A stretch of DNA of 64,000 bases from Stenogyne calaminthoides (Eukaryota; Streptophyta; Magnoliopsida; Lamiales; Lamiaceae), in assembly GCA_037126765.1 (NCBI GenBank), contig JBBCBC010000033.1:14646085-14710084 (forward strand), read 5' to 3'. The notes below the pieces were generated by a model. That model had not been told where the DNA came from, made no database searches, and worked only from the letters and a program-made list of their open reading frames with translations. Position 1 is the stretch's first letter; each line of letters begins with the position of its first letter. Positions 56,861 to 64,000 of the stretch are shown one piece after another. Position numbers and translations under genes: made by a program.

Positions 56861-57450
56861 AAGGTGTCAAAACAAGAAGGTTCCATGGTGAAAGTGCACT
56901 ATTCTGCTTTGCTTCCTATCGGAGAAAGAGCTCTTTGAGATTGGTGAAGCTCTACAAGATTCTCATTGGATTCTTCTTTATGCAAGATGAAATTTGAATC
57001 AATTCTCAAGAAATGAAGTATGGGAGCTAGTGGATAGACCGAAAGGCACAATTTCATTGGAACCAAGTTGGTATTTAAGAATAAAAGAGATGAAAATAAC
57101 AACATTATAAGAAACAAGGCAAGGCTAGTTGCACAAGGTTATTCCCAAGAAGAAGGCTTGGATTATGATGAAACCTTTGCACTGTTGCAAGACTAGAAGC
57201 CATCAGATTTTTCTTGTATATCTTTCTTGCCCACATGAAGTTCACGATCTATCAAATGGATGTGAAAAGTGCATTTAACGAGCGGTGTGCTTAAAAGAAA
57301 GAGGTTTATGTAGAACAATTTTCAAAACAGAATGACCAAGTTCTGAGCTCGAGAAAAGCTTTGTATGGTCTTAAACAAGCACCCGGAGCATGGTATGATA
57401 CTCTTTCTCGGTTTCTTCTTTTGACCATGGTTTTGTCAAAAGGAACCGTT
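56861..57450 (+). pseudogene. Copia reverse transcriptase, truncated (element D)
   Basis: RT start motifs are visible in shifting frames: LVFKNKRDENNNIIRNKARL, LVAQGYSQEEGLDYDETFA, MDVKSAF and YGLKQAPGAWYD. The sequence stops before the catalytic YVDD box because LTR E is inserted at 57451. Confidence 0.8.
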
Positions 57451-59565
57451 TGTTGGTCCCGTCTTTGCGAGTCTTACACGTGTATAGGGAATACACGTGT
57501 TCGGTGTTTTTAAATCTTTTTCTTCTTTGAGGTCACTTGGGTCGATAATCCCGAAGATTAGGTTACGAGAAGCCGCGGATCGCTCTGAGTCAAAGTCTCT
57601 TGAGATAGTGATCTGAAACTTCTTTTCGGATACCTCGAGATAATCCCAAGTGAGTCCCGAGTGTCGAGATCTCTGAGTTGCTCGGATCGGATAACTAACT
57701 TCTTGAACCCTCGGAAGAATAAGTTCCGTTTGGTAACTATCTGTTCTAAATTTTTCGGATGTCTTGAATAGTTGGCCTTTTAGTTTATACTTTCGTTTTA
57801 AGCTTTCTTTGAAAACCTTCCTTTAATGTAATAGTGATTGAGGCTGTGATTCAATTACATGCAACTTCGATGGATTGATTCCAACTGAAATATCGGTGAA
57901 AATATGCTTTCAAACTTCGGTGATACAGCGATTAAGCACATATAAAAAAGAATAAACAACACGGCAATTATAGTGGTTCGAGACTCGAAGCTCCTAAGTC
58001 CGCTCTCTCCTACGATCCTCGGAGAAATTCACTAATCATACGGCTTTTACGATTACCTCGCGTAGTTTACTTACTCAACTTCGGCCTCCGAGCTTTACGA
58101 CTACTCCGTAGTTTACTTACTCAACCCGACCTTGAGCTTTACGACTACCTCCGTAGTTTACTTACTCAAACACACACAAGCTTTGGAACTACCTCAGCTT
58201 ACTAACTTTCTCCTCTAGAGTTTTACGACTACTCCGTGTAGTTTACTAACTCTTTACAACTCTTCTCACCAACAAACACACTCAACTACCTTCTCAAGGG
58301 TTTGGGGTTTCTCGGTTTGGTTTCAACTAGGATGAGATATCCTTTACAATGAAGTACAATGCAAAGGGTTAGGATATCTCGACTAAGCTTCGGATATGTC
58401 TTATCAAGCTAGGCTTAGTTTATTGAGCTCTCTTCAATATAAAAGCACTTGGGAAATTCTAATTTTTTAGAGTGCTTCAACTTGCAGTAATAAGTTTGAG
58501 CTCTTGAGTTGCGTATAAATTTCCCATAACCTTACAATGTAGAGGGTCACCAGTATTTATAGGCATACACCAAGGCCACTCTTGAAAACTATCCGTTGGA
58601 GAGATAGCTTCATGAGTTTCCTCTTATGGTGTGTGAGAACAGCTATATTTAGGGTTTGAAACTCCCTAACACGTTTTTAGGCAATAGCCTTTCATGTAGT
58701 CGGTCTTCACTTTTTGCGGTCTGGAACTTTTGTACATCGACATCTTTTTCGGCGACTTTCCTTTATCGATTAATAGATATAATCTGATGTTGTCTTCCTC
58801 TTTTTGACTTTTGTCTCCAGTTGAAGGTAGACACCTTCAACGTCTCTTTTGGTTACAAACTCTGTGTTGATATAACCTTAACAACACTTCTGACTTAGTT
58901 CCTTTTGTCTGCATTTGAATGTCTTGGCAAATATCTATTATCTAAGGAATCGCGATCTTCTCCGATGTTGCATCCTTGGATAGATATATTGATGCCTTGG
59001 AACATTCATGTTTATCTTTTGAGCATTGATATATTCTGATCTTGATAATTCTTGTGCCTTGATATTCTTAATCTTCGATTCTCGATCTTGATCTTGCGTC
59101 TTACGAGTCTTGGCGTCTTGAGTCTTGAGTCTTGAATCTTGGCGTCTTGACTCTTGAGTCTTGAGTCTTGACTCTTGAGTCTTGAGTTTTCGAGAATCTT
59201 GAGAATCTTACAGTCTTTATAGTTATCTTGGCTGATATATTGAGTCTTCATGTTGAGTCTTGATTACTCGATTTCATCTTTAGTCTTGATTCTCGGTTTC
59301 TCAGCGAGTCTTGATTCTCGATTTCTTCTTGAGTCTTGAATACTTGATTTCATCTTGAAACTTGGTTTCTTCGAAACATCTTGAGTTCTTGAGTCTTTAG
59401 AACCTATCGATCTATATCTGGCGACTATATATTTTGCGAGATAACATCCCAATACTCTAAAAACGAATCGACTCAACTATCAAGATCATTCTGAACATGT
59501 CATACTCAGGGGTTTTGGGATCTTAATCAAAATCATATATCTTTTATTAAATTCATCTCCCAACA
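57451..59565 (-). repeat. 3' LTR of Copia element E (minus strand, ~2.1 kb)
   Basis: On the minus strand it starts TGTTGGGAGATGAATTT (59565) and ends GGGACCAACA (57451). The TATA box is at 58554-58561. The ~50-bp tandem array lies at about 58060-58255. A polypurine tract (59566-59579, minus) precedes it, showing it is the 3' LTR of an element running right to left. It is closest in sequence to LTR A. Confidence 0.92.
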
Positions 59566-62500
59566 ATTTCCCCCTTTTTGATGATGCCAAAACCTATCTT
59601 GTTACAAACATATAACCTATACTCAGGTTTTCGGTTTATCCTATTACAAGATTGGTTGTCTCCCAATAATTTCTAATCGGGGAATCTCTTAATAATTTGA
59701 AGAATCTCCCACAATTATTCTTTCAACAATTTCTTGATAATGAATCTTCTTAAGTAGTTCATCACCAAATACTTAAACAATTTCCACCTTATCAACAAAC
59801 AATCGATTCCAGAGACATTCATTCAAAGATATCAAATAAAAAAGACATGTAAATAAGATAATGAGATATTATCTTTGTGACCATAAATGATAAATTTTCA
59901 TTGATGATGAGTATGCTGTTACAGATTACAATGAAATTTATCAACAAAAACAAAAAGATAAAAATTTAAAGATACAAGAATCTTGAGTCTTGATCTTTAG
60001 TCTTGATTGGCTCTTGATCTTCTTCCCTTGGTTTTACTTCTACTTCAACTTCATCGGCCAGGCACCTCCGGGTTTGAACATTCAAAAAATCTCTTCTTGA
60101 TTCATTTCTTTCCTTAATAATATCCCGGATTTCTGTCAAACCAAGCTGACCAAATCTTGAGCAATTTCTTGAGTAATGGCCTTCTCATTCACCAAGACAT
60201 TACCAAGTCTTGGAGGAGGGTAGGTATATGGACGGGGCTACTATCTGCACCTCTCTCCTTCATCCATAAGGTTAATCGACTTTGGTGATATTTTGGATAG
60301 AAGGTTAGGAGATATTCAATGAATGCTTCATTACGATCTGAGCTTTCCCTCTCTCCCCTCCTGAGCACATCATAATAGAACGAGAAGGTTCTCTTGACTT
60401 CTTCCCACATATCGTTGATAGGCATCCATTTGTAAATGTGTGCCACTTGATTAACTTTTGATGTCTCTCTCCTTTTGCTTGCATAAACTTTTGAAACCAC
60501 TCCTTTGCCGGCTCTTCTTCTTCTTATCACGATCCGAGGCGCTTTGAGGCGGAAGCAACTACTTTCTTAACTGTTCTGCAGAGTGTCTTGAGCATTCCCG
60601 TGTTGAAGACTTTCTTCTGGCGACCCTGCGGACTCTTGATTCCTTCATCATCGAATCAGCTTTCTCTGGATTGGCTTAGAAGCCCCCGCGCGCTTGCTCG
60701 GGTTGAACAATGCCCAGGCTTTTCCTCTTCATAAGCGGGATCGGCGGACTGCTTGTTCCAACCTTAGCTCCTAGACTTTCGGCTTCTCTCTTGCAACATC
60801 AAGCATGGTTTCCTCGAAACTTCAGTGTAGATAGGCTTCTCCCACTGGCGAACTTGGTTTGTCGATGCCGACTTCTTTTAAAGAAGGCTTTGGATAGGTT
60901 ATACATTTCAATCCTTTTGAGCCTTTTTTCTCCAAAATCGTGCCATGAACTTCACGAGGTCTTCACCTTCCTTTTCCCCTTCTTGGCACCGTAATTTGGA
61001 AGAAATCTGGAAGTCTTTGTGTCCATGTGATGTTGCTCTTTGCTCACAATGCCACCTCTCCTGCTATCTCGATCTTGTTTGTCTTCTAGCCTCTCTGATA
61101 TGGTTCTTAGCCACGAAAAATTCTTGAGAGATGGGCAAAGCGGAGAGAGCCTCCTCAAGCATCTCTGTCATCTTGGTCATGAGCCTTTGGCTCATTTCCT
61201 CAACAACAGACTTGATCATCACATCATTCCTCTTTGCCAATTTCACCTCTAGGAATTTAGTTCTCTCCACAGTGCTTTTGTTTTGATTCGGCCTCAACTT
61301 CGGCCCTTGACTCCTCCAGTTTTTCATTGATTTTTTTCCATGGAGGTCATCTGTGAGGTCGAGTGTTTTGGATTTTGTTCTCAAGAGTGACTTAGATTCT
61401 CCATTTTTTTTGAGCTTGGGTGACCAATGTCTCTTCCATCCCGAGTGATCTTGATCATCATTGGCTCAACCTTTTCAAGCTTCTCCATCGAGGGAGTGAG
61501 TCGATCTCGGGAACCTTACGCACTTACATGTTAGATCATCCTGAAGCTTGAAACTTCATCACGAGCTCCGGTCTCCAAGCGAGCCTCGATCATACATCGG
61601 ACAATTGATAATTAAAGATATAACTTTGTTAACTTTGGCATAATTGTTAATAGTGCGAAAGGTGCTGAAAATCTTAAACGATCACCGAGGTTGGCCGATT
61701 CGGAGTTGATCGGGGCGAAAGTTTCCTTCTCCATCGAGACCGATCCTCGGCATCTCCTGTTGGTCCCCATCTCCATCTTGAGATTTGTCTCATTTCTTTA
61801 GGCAACAACCCTTGATGGCTCTCCTCTCCATTTATCTTCTGAACCCGGTTTCATCAAAATCGAGTTTTTCATCCCAGGCTTTGTCCTCCAGACCACCGAA
61901 GTCGGTCGGGGAAGGTTGTCTCTTCATTCCACCAGTCTTCCCCTCACGAATGCGGCAATGTCAAGCATCTCTGGTTGAGGATGAACCACGGTCGACCTTA
62001 ACCTAAATAAGGCGTCTTGCGGATCCCGGGGTATGAAATTTGAGCTCGAAGTGTGATCAGAATGAACCGTTCCCCTTTCTCCTCCACTCTCACCTTCTTG
62101 ACTTCTCCCTTCTTCCATCTAGGGCTCTACGGTTCGGTTGAAGCATCGGTTGAGGGATCAAGCGATAGATCACTCGAGGGCTCATCAAGAATATTACCCG
62201 CTCCCGGAGTCTGTTGATGTCTGAATGTGCAATCGGGTCCTCGGTTGCATTTGAGTGGGTTAAAGGGCTGGTGGCATATCCTCAGTTAGTCGAGTTGGCT
62301 CTTGATCTGAGCTGCACATCTTGGATCGACTCGGTTGGCTCCTGTCTGAGCCGACACATCTATGGTAGGAATCTCTCGAGGCTGAGCTCCTTTAAAAATT
62401 TCTGAGAAATTTTATCTCAAATGGCGATGTCTCAAGCACCTCGAGAAAAGACACGTTCCTCGATCCCAGTCCACATGCCTTATAGATAACTGAGCCAAAA

Positions 62501-63527
62501 CTTGCAATGGCGAATTCTGAGCTGTTTGGCCCTCAGGTTGAATCTCTTCAGAATCACTGCCATCTTCATCGGTGAGAACCACCAATCTTCTGCGCTTTGG
62601 AGCAAGATTCTTCTGCTTCATCATTTTTATACCCTGTTCCTTCTTTGCCTCCAACAAAACCTTCCCCCTGGTTTGTTGGGTCTCTTCAGCGATAGCATCT
62701 TTTGGTGATTCTGCTTTCTTCTTTCTTCCTCACGATGGCACATAGCTTCCGACAATGGGCTTGAAGAGCACCTTGGATTTAGGGAATGGGGTCGAATTGG
62801 CGAAGATATCCTCCTCCTCTCTGCACATCTCCAAAATATAAGCTATTTTGGTTGCATGGTGGATCTTGCCTTTTATTGAGATTGCCCCGTCAACCTTCTT
62901 CAAAACTTTGGTCTGCTCACTCACCGTCTGAATAAAAATTTCACCCGATTGAAGTCGGTGGTGGGTGAGGCCTCGATCGCCCGCCATCAATCGAGCTTTC
63001 TCGGTACTAATTTGCTCAAAACTCCCCTTAAGACTCATGATGCATTTGCTCACAATATCCATCAAAGACTTTCTATTGTGGCTTCAAATGCCTCTTATGC
63101 AATGTAGCCTCAAATTTCACGGATTCTCGGCAATCCTATCTAAATACTCTGCTCTCTACCTAACATATACATAGCGGGATCCTCTCCTCTATCCGCAGAG
63201 CTCAAAAACATCATTTAAATTCTTTGGAATTATGTACAATTCCCTCTCAAAAATCGATGTATTTGGATGAATGCTCTAAATGTGATCTGATGATCTTAGA
63301 TTGTAAACCATCCTCTTCATCTATCTCCGACACTGAGGAACTCGATTACCTCTTTTCGATTACTCTGATGCAGTGCGGCCACTATGCGACTAGATGGGTG
63401 AATTTTGATCGAATCATATCACGAGCCTCCTCTTACGGCTTTGAGTTGGTTGTGTTATAGAGTGAGACAACGAGCTCGTGCCAAGGCTTGTTGGTTTGAC
63501 TAATCTCTCAAACAAGGTTGGGGCCAT
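59566..63527 (-). pseudogene. Env-like ORF of Copia element E
   Basis: Minus strand, from a possible ATG at 63527 (MAPTLFERLVKPTSLGTSSL) down to about 60190. Pieces include 62730-63065 (ISIKGKIHHATKIAYILEMC), 62412-62657 (acidic, KRRRLVVLTDEDGSDSEE), 61064-61384 (coiled coil) and 60189-60530 (WMPINDMWEEVKRTFSFYYD). Its lower half matches element A 1-1500. The ORF lies between pol (outside the window) and the 3' LTR, as in SIRE-type elements. Stops and frameshifts are frequent. Confidence 0.65.
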
Positions 63528-64000
63528 TTTAGAGATTGAAGATTTGAAGATTTAGGGTTTAGGATTTTTACGGGCAAAGGGATTTTTCGCAGAGGATTTT
63601 GGAAGCGAAGGGTTTGATAAAATTTTGGCTTGAATGGCTTATTGGGGAATATATGGCTTCGAGATCGTGGGGAATCGCGTTGGTTAGGTGAAAAGCAACG
63701 GTTGAGATTAATCTCCGTTAATTGGGTATCTGACAGAGGCGATCTCCAAAAAAATGGCCGCCAAAATATCATATTGGTCATTAATGTAACAGAGCATTAA
63801 ATATTTGTTGACGCTCTTTGGAATTTCAAAGCGGTCCACCTAAAACATTCCTTAGGTGTTTTGTATTTATTGCAAATGATTCTTGAGCTCCTCTTAAGCA
63901 ATAAATGAGTCGCATGAGTCATTACTTCTTCATTACTAATTTCTCTCTATCGGGTCTTCTTGATCTTCGACCTTGATAAAATGTCGTATAATCTTGAAAT
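63528..64000 (-). other. Region upstream of env-like ORF E (leader-like)
   Basis: On the minus strand the sequence before the ATG reads like a plant 5' UTR (AACCCTAAATCTTCAAATC, then CTCTAAAATGG). No pol motif was recognised up to the window edge. Confidence 0.4.

Overview
This window reads as nuclear DNA of a flowering plant, most likely a eudicot. It has AT-rich intergenic sequence, GT-AG introns, MITEs and nested LTR retrotransposons that carry plant-type Copia and Gypsy domains. No bacterial, organellar or CRISPR-like organisation is visible. Nearly all of the window is retrotransposon; only about 7 kb (4189-11523) is a host gene island.

Layout. (1) 1-4188: 3' part of a plus-strand Copia element with an env-like coiled-coil ORF, a polypurine tract and a ~2-kb 3' LTR (element A). 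(2) 4189-11523: gene island. A six-exon DUF616 (MUCI70/TOD1-like) glycosyltransferase gene has a premature TAG near its N terminus and a C-terminal frameshift. It is followed by an intact single-exon dirigent-type gene. MITEs lie in and around both genes. (3) 11524-26877: a complete 15.3-kb Ty3/Gypsy element of the Tat type, with paired LTRs, a matching AGATA target duplication and decayed gag-pol with dual RNase H. It also carries an antisense Transposase_28-like gene that appears to be spliced and to have its own TATA box. A minus-strand Copia solo LTR (22623-24404, TSD GTTTG) sits inside that antisense gene. (4) 27140-35100: LTR fragment, AT-rich repeats and a very old Copia relic with a clear tRNA-Met primer-binding site. 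(5) 35099-37482: Harbinger-like transposase tail, a 22-23-bp minisatellite with higher-order structure, and an env-like remnant. (6) 37483-50287: a Copia internal-LTR-internal arrangement broken by another LTR-like insertion, which itself holds a solo LTR (TSD CATAG). A chimeric LTR, an env-like internal region and a short LTR follow. (7) 50571-57450: Copia element D (LTR, gag, protease, integrase, part of RT). It is cut by the LTR of element E, which lies in opposite orientation (57451-64000, env-like ORF on the minus strand).

No retroelement here looks autonomous: coding regions are full of stops, and two protease active-site Asp codons are lost. The two points I find most worth a second look are the spliced antisense gene in the Tat element, and the recurrent exchange of TCAG/CTGA for TCG(G)/CGA between related repeats, seen even in the primer-binding sites. 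The second may be a consensus error at methylated CHG sites rather than biology. I did not find a clearly new biological system; the novelty candidates are structural.
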